Shown: positions 1-7,842 of the stretch, piece by piece
Position numbering within the stretch: position 1 is the stretch's first letter
Layout of the letters: the number at the start of each line of letters is the position of its first letter
NCBI RefSeq assembly: GCF_018141425.1
Contig: NZ_CP058561.1
Span: 62,001-126,000, forward strand
Reading direction: 5' to 3'
Source: Vallitalea guaymasensis
GTDB taxonomy: Bacteria > Bacillota > Clostridia > Lachnospirales > Vallitaleaceae
Length of the DNA: 64,000 nucleotides
Program-made: the position numbers and the translations under genes
Notes under the pieces: model-generated
The model's database searches: none
Seen by the model: only the letters and a program-made list of their open reading frames with translations
Told to the model about the DNA's origin: nothing

Positions 1-380
1 GCACCAGGCAGATATTTATCTTTTTCATCTTGTGTCAATTGGTCAGTTAAATCTGTTACCCAGCCAGCTGAAGCAAAAATTGGAGGCCATGTTACATCCG
101 CATCAAACATATCCAACGAATCATCCTCTGCCTGCAATGCTGTACTAATCATCTGTAACTTTTTATTAGTATCAGCTGGTAATTCAACAACATTAACTTT
201 AATATTAGGATTTTCTTCGTGAAATCTATTTATAATATTGGTAAGTGTTCCATTTTCATCAACATGAGAATAATAGTTTAAAGTTACCTCTTTTTCTTCA
301 TCACTATTCTCAGCCTTGCATCCTGCTGATATAACAACTAAACACATTATTAAAAGTACACTTATTATTTTTCTTTTCAT
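1..380 (-). CDS. ABC transporter substrate-binding lipoprotein (N-terminal part, cut by window edge)
   Basis: About 126 codons are visible, running off the left edge. The protein starts MKRKIISVLL and has a short hydrophobic signal ending in a lipobox (VISAGC), so it should be a lipid-anchored binding protein. The text after it (LNYYSHVDENGTLTNIINRF, then a D-MFDADVTWPP segment) is typical of family 1 carbohydrate-binding proteins of ABC importers. AAGGAGA lies 8 bases before the ATG. The sugar is unknown. Its promoter carries three operator-like palindromes, so it is probably inducible by its substrate. The C-terminus and the permease genes lie outside the window. Confidence 0.85.
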   Translation of the reverse strand, partial: MKRKIISVLLIMCLVVISAGCKAENSDEEKEVTLNYYSHVDENGTLTNIINRFHEENPNIKVNVVELPADTNKKLQMISTALQAEDDSLDMFDADVTWPPIFASAGWVTDLTDQLTQDEKDKYLPG

Positions 381-472
381 TTTTAATTTCTCCTTAATAT
401 AATTTGTAGTATATCTTCTAGATAAGTCAATCACTTACATGCAGCTATTGTTATACGCACCTCCTGTCTATG

Positions 473-501
473 ATTATACACTAATATGTCTCTTTTGCCA
501 A
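473..501 (-). promoter_or_regulatory. Promoter of the sugar ABC transporter operon
   Basis: On the minus strand, TTGGCA (501-496) and TATAAT (478-473) are separated by exactly 17 bases, a good SigA promoter. The -35 box forms half of the first TGCCA-N4-TGGCA palindrome, so a protein bound there would block RNA polymerase. Confidence 0.75.
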
Positions 502-597
502 CGATGGCAGTTTTAGGACAAAAAAATAATTTTACTTCTGCCATCGTTGGCATTAGACTTAAAATAAAAAAACTTTACTTTTCTGCCATCATTGGCA
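496..597. repeat. Three operator-like palindromes TGCCA-N4-TGGCA
   Basis: Copies are at 496-509 (TGCCAACGATGGCA), 539-552 (TGCCATCGTTGGCA, the exact reverse complement of the first) and 584-597 (TGCCATCATTGGCA). Start-to-start spacing is 43 and 45 bases. Two copies have the central CG typical of LacI-family operators. They lie upstream of the sugar-binding lipoprotein and the first overlaps its -35 box. No regulator gene is visible in the window. I infer a repressor site with looping or cooperative binding. Confidence 0.7.
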
Positions 598-670
598 GAA
601 CTTATTATGGAATAATATTACTCCTTTTTCTTAGCTGTGTCAATACCCTTTTTTAAACTAGCTGTAAATA

Positions 671-718
671 AAAATATTGCAGAATAAAGATCTAGTTGTA
701 CAATCTTTATTCTGCAAT
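671..718 (-). terminator. Rho-independent terminator of the MetRS-like gene
   Basis: A perfect 16-bp inverted repeat (676-691 and 703-718, 11-base loop) lies just after the stop codon of the minus-strand gene. On that strand it is followed by a short U-rich run. Confidence 0.8.
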
Positions 719-731
719 AGAAATGAACTAA

Positions 732-2729
732 TTATTTATATTGACTTTCATGTTTTTCAAAAAAGTCTATTCTAGGTTCTAGATATTTAATCTTATGGTT
801 ATCATAATCTTCAATAAAGGAATATATGTTATCAAATATATACTCCCAATTCCAGATGTTTTCATTAACATTAAGATATTCTCTGACCATTTTACAACTG
901 TCTGGAGCAATTGGGTGTATCAATGTAATAGCAGTACGCACACCATGAAAAGCTGTTATTAAAACTTTTTCTCTAAGTTCATTATCTTCGTCAGCTTCAG
1001 CTTTCTTCATATTATTAACCCAGTACTTGTTCATTTTTCTTATATAGCTGTCAAGTACGTAGACAATCCTATGGAAATCATGATTATACATATGTCTTTC
1101 ATAATTCAGTATTGCCTCTTTAGATTCCTCCAATATTTTTTCATCTACTTCTCCCATAGGGATTTTGGAATCAAAATACTTTTGAGATGTATAGAAACAA
1201 GATCTAATGAGTCTATTGAATACATTAGTAAGTAAGTTACCATCTTTTAGAACAGTATCCGGTCCTTGCCTGTCTTCTTCTTTCATAAATACCTGAGGTG
1301 TGAAACTTACACTCTTCTTAGCTAAACCAAGGCTCAAGAAATGCATTCTTAATTGCTCTGCTGTATAATAGTCTAATAATTCCTCTGCCATAGGTGGTTT
1401 GATATCACTACTACTACTTGCTTTCTTATCCATGAATAGCACATGATTATTAGGTATCAGATGAGGTAGATTAATGTTTTCCCAATCTAATGAACTATCC
1501 TTATTAATGCCAAGTAATGCTAAGAACATACCCATTTCAGCAATACCGTAAAAATAAATATTATCTTCACCAATGAATTGATATACTTTTGAATCTTTTG
1601 ATTGCCACCAATCCTTCCAATTCTCTGGATCTTCACCAATTGAATCTAAATAAGTCTTAGTAAAAGAAATTGGTGCCCATAATGATTCCGGCCATACCCA
1701 GAATGTCAAATCTTCTAAATCTTCTTTTTCAGGCACTTTAATTCCCCAATCAATATTTCCTGATAATCTAAAAGGAACTAATGTCTTTCCAGTTCTGAAT
1801 CTTATTCCAAGCTTGTCAAATACATCTCTAGCTGTATCCCTATCTTCCAAATTATCGAATATAAAAGTTATTGAAGGCTTTTTAGGTTCATCAATTATTG
1901 TATGCTTAGGTAATTTATCTTGTATATCAGCTAAATCATCTTCTAACTGTTTCCTCTTAACATATATAATTGGTGGCTTCAAGAATTCTTCAATAGTATT
2001 CAATAGATATTTACGAGAATTAGAATTCTCTTTTAGATCCTTGATTCTGTCTTTCAAGACATCATTATATTCATCTAATTTGAAATACCAGTTAGTCACA
2101 TCTGTAAGTTCTGGTGTTTTACCTGATAGAATGCTTTTAGGATCTATTAATTCATTAGGCATGTACATATGACCCATTGAACATTCATCTGCATATGCTT
2201 TGTCAGAATTACATCCTTCTATAGGGCATTTACCAACTACCTGTCTACCATTCAATAATACTTTATGTTCAGGGTCATAGAATTGTGGTGTGGATAACTT
2301 GGTTAAATAACCATTTTCATATAATTTATTGAATATATCTTCTGAAACTTCTTTGTGAAATTCTCCAGGTTTGTCCAAACCAGAAGCACCATATAAGTTA
2401 AGACTCATCTCATACTTTTCTAAGACTTCACTTTGCTTATTATGGTTTTGTCTTACATAATCTTCTATAGTTCCTTCAAATTTATTTTCATCTACAAGTT
2501 GTCTATAACTAGCTAATATTGGAGAACCATAACAATCTGTTCCTGATACGAATATAACATTTTCTTTACCTATTCTATCTCTTAAGAATCTTGCATAAGT
2601 ATCAGCGTGAACAAATACTCCTCCTACATGTCCAAAATGTAATTCTTTATTACCATAAGGCATTCCTGCTGTAACAACAGCTTTTTTAGGAAATTCTGGT
2701 CTTGGTCTTTGTCTTCTATTGTCTTTCAT
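732..2729 (-). CDS. Methionyl-tRNA synthetase-like class I tRNA ligase with degenerate KMSKS
   Basis: 665 aa. MetRS landmarks are present in order: an HFGH version of HIGH at residues 31-34, VSGTDCYGSP, a Cys-containing knuckle (CPIEGC then DECSMGH), NWYFKLDEY, DWGIKVPE, FWVWPESLW, FIGEDNIYFYG, and an all-helical anticodon-binding C-terminus. Two things are odd. The KMSKS loop reads KASSS (about residues 436-440), losing the second lysine. About 70 extra residues are inserted before DWGIKVP. A start 12 codons upstream is possible, but GAAGGAG stands 7 bases before the ATG at 2729, so I use that. A T-box leader precedes it. It may be a divergent MetRS or a paralogue with another role. No second MetRS is visible here. 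Confidence 0.75.
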   Translation of the reverse strand: MKDNRRQRPRPEFPKKAVVTAGMPYGNKELHFGHVGGVFVHADTYARFLRDRIGKENVIFVSGTDCYGSPILASYRQLVDENKFEGTIEDYVRQNHNKQSEVLEKYEMSLNLYGASGLDKPGEFHKEVSEDIFNKLYENGYLTKLSTPQFYDPEHKVLLNGRQVVGKCPIEGCNSDKAYADECSMGHMYMPNELIDPKSILSGKTPELTDVTNWYFKLDEYNDVLKDRIKDLKENSNSRKYLLNTIEEFLKPPIIYVKRKQLEDDLADIQDKLPKHTIIDEPKKPSITFIFDNLEDRDTARDVFDKLGIRFRTGKTLVPFRLSGNIDWGIKVPEKEDLEDLTFWVWPESLWAPISFTKTYLDSIGEDPENWKDWWQSKDSKVYQFIGEDNIYFYGIAEMGMFLALLGINKDSSLDWENINLPHLIPNNHVLFMDKKASSSSDIKPPMAEELLDYYTAEQLRMHFLSLGLAKKSVSFTPQVFMKEEDRQGPDTVLKDGNLLTNVFNRLIRSCFYTSQKYFDSKIPMGEVDEKILEESKEAILNYERHMYNHDFHRIVYVLDSYIRKMNKYWVNNMKKAEADEDNELREKVLITAFHGVRTAITLIHPIAPDSCKMVREYLNVNENIWNWEYIFDNIYSFIEDYDNHKIKYLEPRIDFFEKHESQYK

Positions 2730-2813
2730 AAGCAAACTCCTTCTAATAATTTTTATTGTATTCATACTTATTATTTAGGATTATTCCAAGTTGATTTCAT
2801 GGAAAAAAGCTCA

Positions 2814-3092
2814 TAAAAAAACACCTCCTACAAATATTCGTAGGGGCGATTTATTCGCGGTACCACCCTAATTCATTAATATGTCACCATACTAATCTCA
2901 TCAAGTACTTATTATACTTTAGTTCTGTAACGTGAACAAACGTCATAGCATCACTTATTACTTCCTACAACTAATAAGATCCGTATGCAGCTCAGAGTCT
3001 TGGTTCATTAAATATCCACTGTTCCATCTCAGCACAAGGGAACTCTCTGTAAGCTTCTAAATTAATTACTCTTCTCTTCATTGCCTTTATTT
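2814..3092 (-). ncRNA. T-box riboswitch leader of the MetRS-like gene
   Basis: The T-box core GGTGGTACCGCG lies on the minus strand at 2867-2856. It is followed by a terminator hairpin (CCTACGAA / TTTGTAGG) and seven Us. Upstream are stem I elements: an AGAGAG motif, the apical GCTGAGA, and a CAGAG/CTCTG lower helix. The triplet after the conserved GAA is CCA at 3003-3001, read by analogy with the leuS leader in this window. That would be proline rather than methionine, so the specifier needs confirmation. Confidence 0.9.
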
Positions 3093-3098
3093 TCTAAA

Positions 3099-3127
3099 AG
3101 TATATTAAAAGATAAGAGTTTTGTCAA
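3099..3127 (-). promoter_or_regulatory. SigA promoter of the T-box transcript
   Basis: TTGACA (3127-3122) and TATACT (3104-3099) on the minus strand have a 17-base spacer, placing the transcript start near 3092. Confidence 0.85.
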
Positions 3128-3188
3128 GGACTATTTTTATTATTAAATCTTGGATCTATTAGAATTAATTTATCCTCCTGCAAAGTAG

Positions 3189-3218
3189 AAAAAGTGTTTT
3201 GACCAGCAAAACACTTTT
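3189..3218 (-). terminator. Terminator after citrate synthase
   Basis: AAAAGTGTTTTG and CAAAACACTTTT form a 12-bp stem (3190-3201 and 3207-3218, 5-base loop) downstream of the gltA stop. On the minus strand it ends in a T run. Confidence 0.8.
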
Positions 3219-3259
3219 CTTATAATTAGCATGACTAATAATTATTTCATTATATTATA

Positions 3260-4618
3260 TTAATACCTATTATTTATGTTTTTATAATCTCTAGGTTCCG
3301 TAATATTCTTATAGGCAGGTCTTATTATTCTGTTAGCTCCATAGAATTCTTCTATTCTATGTGCACACCATCCTCCAATTCTTGCAATAGCAAATATAGG
3401 AGTAAATAATTCAGGTGGAATTTGAAGCATATTATAAACAAATCCTGAATAGAAATCTACATTTGCACATATCTCTTTTGAGGATCCTTTTACTTTCGCA
3501 AAAACTTCTGGTGCTAGATTTTCTATAGATTGGTATAGGTTATATTCTTTCATCATATCCTTCTCAATAGCTAATTGATGAGCTTTTTTCTTAAGCATGA
3601 CAGCTCTCGGGTCAGATAATGTATAGATTGCATGACCCATACCATAGATGAGTCCTGATCCATCGTTTGCTTCTTTTTTTAATATTTTAGTAAGATAATT
3701 TTCTATTTCCTTTTTATCTTCCCAATCTTTTATATGAGCCTTGATATCGTCCATCATCTGTCTAACTTTGTTGTTGGCTCCACCATGCTTAGGTCCTTTT
3801 AATGATCCTATTGCAGCTGCTATAGCAGAATAAGTATCTGTACCTGAAGATGAAACTACTCTTGCTGTAAAGGCTGAGTTATTACCACCACCATGCTCAG
3901 CGTGTAGTACAAGACAAAGATCAAGTAATTCAGCTTCTGATTTAGTGAATTTATTATCTACACGTAGCATATGTAAAAAGTTTTCTGCAGTACTTAAATT
4001 TCTTGTGGTATTATGAATATAAAGACTATTGTTATCATAATAATGAGATTTCGCTTGGAATGCATAAGCAACCAAAATTGGAAATCTGGCTATTAATTCT
4101 ATACATTGTCTTAACATATTCTCTATACTTGTATCATCTGGATTATCATCATAAGAATAAGTCGCCAAAACACTTCTAGCTAATTTGTTCATAATATTAG
4201 GGCTTGGAGCTTTTAATATCATATCTTCAGTAAAACCTTCTGGAATTTCTCTGCTCTCTCCTAATATTTCATTGAACTCCTTAAGTTCACTACTAGTAGG
4301 AAGTGAACCGAATAGTAAAAGATAACATACTTCTTCGAAACCGAATCTTTCTTCTGACTGAAATCCATCAACTATATCTTTGACATCAATACCTCTATAA
4401 AGCAAAGAACCTTGTGTAGGGATTTTTTCACCATCATCTAATCTATAACCAATTACATCTCCAATTTCTGTTAAACCTGCTAAAACACCTGTTCCATTCT
4501 TATTTCTTAAACCTCTTTTTACTCCGAATTTGTCATACAGTTCAAAATCAATTTTGTTATTGTTTTCTGCTAAATTAGCGAACTTCAATATTCTCCTATA
4601 TATCTCTTTATTACTCAA
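3260..4618 (-). CDS. gltA: Citrate synthase
   Basis: 452 aa. It condenses acetyl-CoA and oxaloacetate to citrate, the entry to the oxidative TCA branch completed by the aconitase and isocitrate dehydrogenase near 30 kb. Active-site residues are visible: His278 in GPKHGGANN, His329 in GMGHAIY and Asp388 in NVDFYSG. The substrate region LVLHAEHGGGNNS is also present. The open frame reaches 4708, but AAGGAG lies 7 bases before a TTG at 4618 and the homologous part begins there, so I choose the TTG start. The promoter carries a GTATAC palindrome also found at the aconitase promoter. Confidence 0.93.
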   Translation of the reverse strand: MSNKEIYRRILKFANLAENNNKIDFELYDKFGVKRGLRNKNGTGVLAGLTEIGDVIGYRLDDGEKIPTQGSLLYRGIDVKDIVDGFQSEERFGFEEVCYLLLFGSLPTSSELKEFNEILGESREIPEGFTEDMILKAPSPNIMNKLARSVLATYSYDDNPDDTSIENMLRQCIELIARFPILVAYAFQAKSHYYDNNSLYIHNTTRNLSTAENFLHMLRVDNKFTKSEAELLDLCLVLHAEHGGGNNSAFTARVVSSSGTDTYSAIAAAIGSLKGPKHGGANNKVRQMMDDIKAHIKDWEDKKEIENYLTKILKKEANDGSGLIYGMGHAIYTLSDPRAVMLKKKAHQLAIEKDMMKEYNLYQSIENLAPEVFAKVKGSSKEICANVDFYSGFVYNMLQIPPELFTPIFAIARIGGWCAHRIEEFYGANRIIRPAYKNITEPRDYKNINNRY

Positions 4619-4750
4619 ACTATCAACTCCTTGTATTATTATAATTCCGTATTCATAAATATTAATAAAGTAAATCAGATTTCCAGAAGTAATTGGTTTT
4701 TGTTCCATTAGAAATGACCAAATGTATCTTGTTTATTTTACACATTTATA

Positions 4751-4790
4751 GATTGTATACAATCATACAAATTATTATCAAAGCCATCAA
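4751..4790 (-). promoter_or_regulatory. gltA promoter with GATTGTATACAATC palindrome
   Basis: On the minus strand, TTGATG (4790-4785), a 17-base spacer and TATGAT (4767-4762) make a promoter. The perfect 14-bp palindrome GATTGTATACAATC (4764-4751) starts inside the -10 box and covers the expected start site. The core T-GTATAC-A fits FadR-subfamily GntR operators. A second GTATAC lies near 4820-4825. Confidence 0.6.
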
Positions 4791-5025
4791 TCCCCGTAAA
4801 TTACAACCACAATAAAATTTATACTTGTATACTATTGTAATATAAAATGATTCACTTTGCAAGCTTTAATAATTAAAATGAATGAAATAATTTAAGGTAA
4901 TTTATTAGTCATAATATTCTGTTATATGTATAAATAGTAATGAGCATATTTATACTCCCCCCCAATAAATTATTTAAAAACACCCTTTTATACCATATAT
5001 TTAAGGCTATTACTTCCTTTTTAAT

Positions 5026-5054
5026 TTACTTAGTGTTATACTTGTGATTATAAT
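5026..5054 (+). promoter_or_regulatory. Possible rqcH promoter
   Basis: TTACTT (5026-5031), a 17-base spacer and TATAAT (5049-5054) stand 38 bases before the start codon. The -35 box is weak. In the remaining AT-rich intergenic stretch 4795-5025 I see nothing else. Confidence 0.4.
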
Positions 5055-5091
5055 TACTTAGCAAGAATACTTAGAAAGGAATGATTGATAT

Positions 5092-6837
5092 ATGGCACTA
5101 GACGGAATTGTAATTTCTAATATTGTTTATGAACTTAATCAATTAATAACTGGTGGTAGAATTGATAAGATTTATCAACCTGAAAATGACGAATTAATTA
5201 TATCAATAAGAAATAATAAAAATTCATATAAATTATTATTATCAGCTTTAGCTAATATGCCACGTATTCACCTGACAGAAGTACCTAAAAAGAATCCATT
5301 GAATCCTCCTAATTTTTGTATGTTATTAAGAAAACATATTATCGGAGGTAAGATTCTTAAGGTTATTCAACCTAATTTTGAAAGAATAGTAGAAATTCAT
5401 CTAGAACACCTTAACGAATTAGGAGACCTATGCGTCAAAAAGCTAATTATTGAAATAATGGGTAGACATAGTAATATAATCTTCTGTGAAGAAAATGATA
5501 GAATCTTAGATAGTATAAAACATGTATCCCTTAATGTTAGTTCTGTGAGAGAAGTATTACCTAATAGAATATATACTTATCCTCCAGCTAAGAATAAAAT
5601 AAACCCTTTGGATAATATTACTTCGGAGGATTTTATTGCTATACTAAATGATAAGAATACCATTATTCACAAAGCTCTCTACTTTACTTTTAATGGTATA
5701 AGTCCTGTGATTTCCGAGGAAATATGTTATAGGGCTGGTATTAATAGTTCTACACCAACCAGTGAATTGACTGATAGTGATTTCACTAATATATATACCA
5801 CTTTTGAATCATTGATGAATTTAATAGAGAAAGGCGATTATACTCCTAATATAATTACTGATGAAGAAGGAACATATAAAGAGTTTTCGTCAATTGAGTT
5901 AAGTAGTTATGGGGGAGATTATGAATCTATAGATTATGAGTCAATTTCTCATGTACTGGATAGTTATTATGCCAAAAGTTCTAATACCTCAAGGATAAGC
6001 CAAAAATCCAGTGATATCAAGAAAGTAATAGCAACAAATCTTGAGAGATGTTATAAAAAATTAGATTTACAGTTAAAGCAGATAAAAGATACGGAATCAA
6101 GAGATAAATATAAGATTAAAGGAGAATTAATTACAGCTAACATATATGCAATAAAAGAAGGAGATAAAGAGCTGAAAGCGTTCAATTATTACACTAACGA
6201 AGATACCACTATTAGCCTAAAACCTAATTTGTCACCTTCTGAGAATGCTGCAAAATATTATAATAGATATAATAAACTTAAAAGAACTTTTCATGCTTTG
6301 ACTGAACATATAAAAGATACCAAAAGTGAAATTAGCCATCTTGAATCTATACAAAATTCTCTTAATTTTGTTGAGGCAGAAGAAGATCTGCAATTGATAC
6401 GTACAGAATTAATGGAATATGGTTATCTTAGGTTCAGGAAAAACAAGAATAAAAAGGCACTACAAAAATCAAAGCCTTTCCATTATAAATCTTCCGATGG
6501 TTTTGACATCTATGTTGGTAAAAACAACTTACAAAATGATGAATTGACCATGAAAACCGCCACTGCCAATGATTGGTGGTTTCATACAAAAGAAGTTCCT
6601 GGTTCACATGTAATTGTGAAAACCAATGGCAGAGAATTAAGTGATACAGCTTATGAAGAAGCTGCTGCCCTAGCCGCTTATTATAGCAAAGCTAATAATT
6701 CAACTAAAGTGGCAGTTGATTATACATTGAGAAAGCATATCAAAAAACCGGCTGGCTCCGTACCTGGTTATGTTATTTATCATACTAACTATTCCATGTA
6801 CGTAAATCCTAGCGATGAAAAAGTTACGTTAATATAA
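5092..6837 (+). CDS. rqcH: RqcH / Rqc2 (NFACT) ribosome quality control factor
   Basis: 581 aa. The N-terminus (MALDGIVISN, then GRIDKIYQP) is the NFACT-N domain. A coiled-coil middle (about 300-420) follows. The C-terminus is NFACT-R/DUF814, with the hallmark WWFHTKEVPGSHV and the end segment YTLRKHIKKPAGSVPG. Family members bind stalled 50S-peptidyl-tRNA complexes and direct addition of alanine tails. Older annotations call it fibronectin-binding protein. It is a single gene on the plus strand with AAAGGA upstream, closed by a strong terminator. Confidence 0.93.
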   Translation: MALDGIVISNIVYELNQLITGGRIDKIYQPENDELIISIRNNKNSYKLLLSALANMPRIHLTEVPKKNPLNPPNFCMLLRKHIIGGKILKVIQPNFERIVEIHLEHLNELGDLCVKKLIIEIMGRHSNIIFCEENDRILDSIKHVSLNVSSVREVLPNRIYTYPPAKNKINPLDNITSEDFIAILNDKNTIIHKALYFTFNGISPVISEEICYRAGINSSTPTSELTDSDFTNIYTTFESLMNLIEKGDYTPNIITDEEGTYKEFSSIELSSYGGDYESIDYESISHVLDSYYAKSSNTSRISQKSSDIKKVIATNLERCYKKLDLQLKQIKDTESRDKYKIKGELITANIYAIKEGDKELKAFNYYTNEDTTISLKPNLSPSENAAKYYNRYNKLKRTFHALTEHIKDTKSEISHLESIQNSLNFVEAEEDLQLIRTELMEYGYLRFRKNKNKKALQKSKPFHYKSSDGFDIYVGKNNLQNDELTMKTATANDWWFHTKEVPGSHVIVKTNGRELSDTAYEEAAALAAYYSKANNSTKVAVDYTLRKHIKKPAGSVPGYVIYHTNYSMYVNPSDEKVTLI

Positions 6838-6843
6838 AAAGTA

Positions 6844-6907
6844 ATATAGTTGGTTTTCTTACCTCACTCTTAAGAGTTCATGGGTAGAAAACCAACTATA
6901 TTTTTAT
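6844..6907 (+). terminator. Terminator after rqcH
   Basis: A 16-bp perfect stem (6844-6859 and 6886-6901) with an internal ACTCTTAAGAGT hairpin is followed by TTTTTATTT. It could also serve the converging lipoprotein genes. Confidence 0.85.
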
Positions 6908-6921
6908 TTGCTTTAACTATC

Positions 6922-7059
6922 TTATAGTCTTGGATGTATTTCTTCAAGAAATACATCTCTAGTTCTATTGTAAGTATCATTATCTACTTTATTACCGTTG
7001 CATCCTATACATATAATCATAGTACTAAGTATTAATAGTAACATAATAAATTTTTTCAT
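6922..7059 (-). CDS. Very small lipoprotein, 45 aa
   Basis: The start is the ATG at 7059 (MKKFIMLLLI), preceded by AGAGAGG. A lipoprotein signal ends at CIGC (Cys near residue 20), leaving only about 26 exposed residues ending EEIHPRL. Its mature start (VDNDTYNRTRDVF) resembles that of the next gene (IEEDVYKKSQQIL), so it may be a shortened relative. No function is recognised. Confidence 0.6.
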   Translation of the reverse strand: MKKFIMLLLILSTMIICIGCNGNKVDNDTYNRTRDVFLEEIHPRL

Positions 7060-7162
7060 GATATCTACCTCTCTGCAAAAAATTCTAGTTAATTTATTCC
7101 ATACTATTAACATTATTATATGTATATTAATTATTTTTATTAAGTTTTATAATTATTTCTTA

Positions 7163-7822
7163 TTACTTATCAGCTAATTTTTCGATTTCTGAGATTTTAT
7201 ATATCATGATTTTTGAATTTGTTTTATTAAGTGTTTCATCTTCCCATGTAGCATATTCAATTTCATATGTATCATCCTTCTTATTGACAGATCTATATTC
7301 GGATAATTCATCAGGTAACAATAGAGGGGTAACCTCTTTGGTTTCAATGTTATAAATACATATTTCTCCGCCTAACCTTACTGTTCCATGTCCAAATCCT
7401 CTAATTACCAATAATCTTTTATTGTCTAACCATTCTACATCTTTTGGTGTATTACTACCTTCATCATTACCTAACAGCATTGTCTTTTCATGATCTTTCA
7501 AATTATATAAATATAATTCACCTGGATAGTCTGGTTCACCTGTAACAAAGACTATTGACGATTCATTAGGTGCAATTTTAGGATATGAACAGAGTGTTTT
7601 GCCTACTTCTATATATTCATTATCCTCTTTTATGTAGATAGTCTTACTTTCACCATATACAAGAGAGATATCTTCATTTATATCAGACATTTTATACGTA
7701 TCATCAGGAAGAATCTGTTGTGATTTCTTGTAAACATCTTCTTCAATCTTAATTACTTCTTTTGAACAACCTGTGGCCACAATAAGTGTCATAAGAAATA
7801 TTGAGATCTTAATATACTTCAT
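7163..7822 (-). CDS. Lipoprotein with beta-propeller-like domain (possibly DUF4652)
   Basis: 219 aa. It has an N-terminal lipobox (LIVATGC). The rest has repeating strand patterns of the kind PKIAPNESSIVFV / LYLYNLKDHEK / DVEWLDNKRLLVI / ICIYNIETKEV, as in TolB-like or DUF4652 surface proteins that stack beta blades. The GFGHGTVRLGGE stretch fits DUF4652, though this is from memory of the family. It probably sits on the outer face of the membrane. It lies 20 bases after the AAC(3)-fusion gene on the same strand, so the two may be co-transcribed. Confidence 0.7.
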   Translation of the reverse strand: MKYIKISIFLMTLIVATGCSKEVIKIEEDVYKKSQQILPDDTYKMSDINEDISLVYGESKTIYIKEDNEYIEVGKTLCSYPKIAPNESSIVFVTGEPDYPGELYLYNLKDHEKTMLLGNDEGSNTPKDVEWLDNKRLLVIRGFGHGTVRLGGEICIYNIETKEVTPLLLPDELSEYRSVNKKDDTYEIEYATWEDETLNKTNSKIMIYKISEIEKLADK

Positions 7823-7842
7823 TCTACATAACTCCTTAATTA

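Noticed and set aside
1813-2172. Plus-strand ORF inside the MetRS-like gene
   Set aside because: Antisense shadow of a well-conserved gene with no ribosome binding site; most plus-strand frames opposite metG-like, gatA, ligA, leuS and ade are the same.
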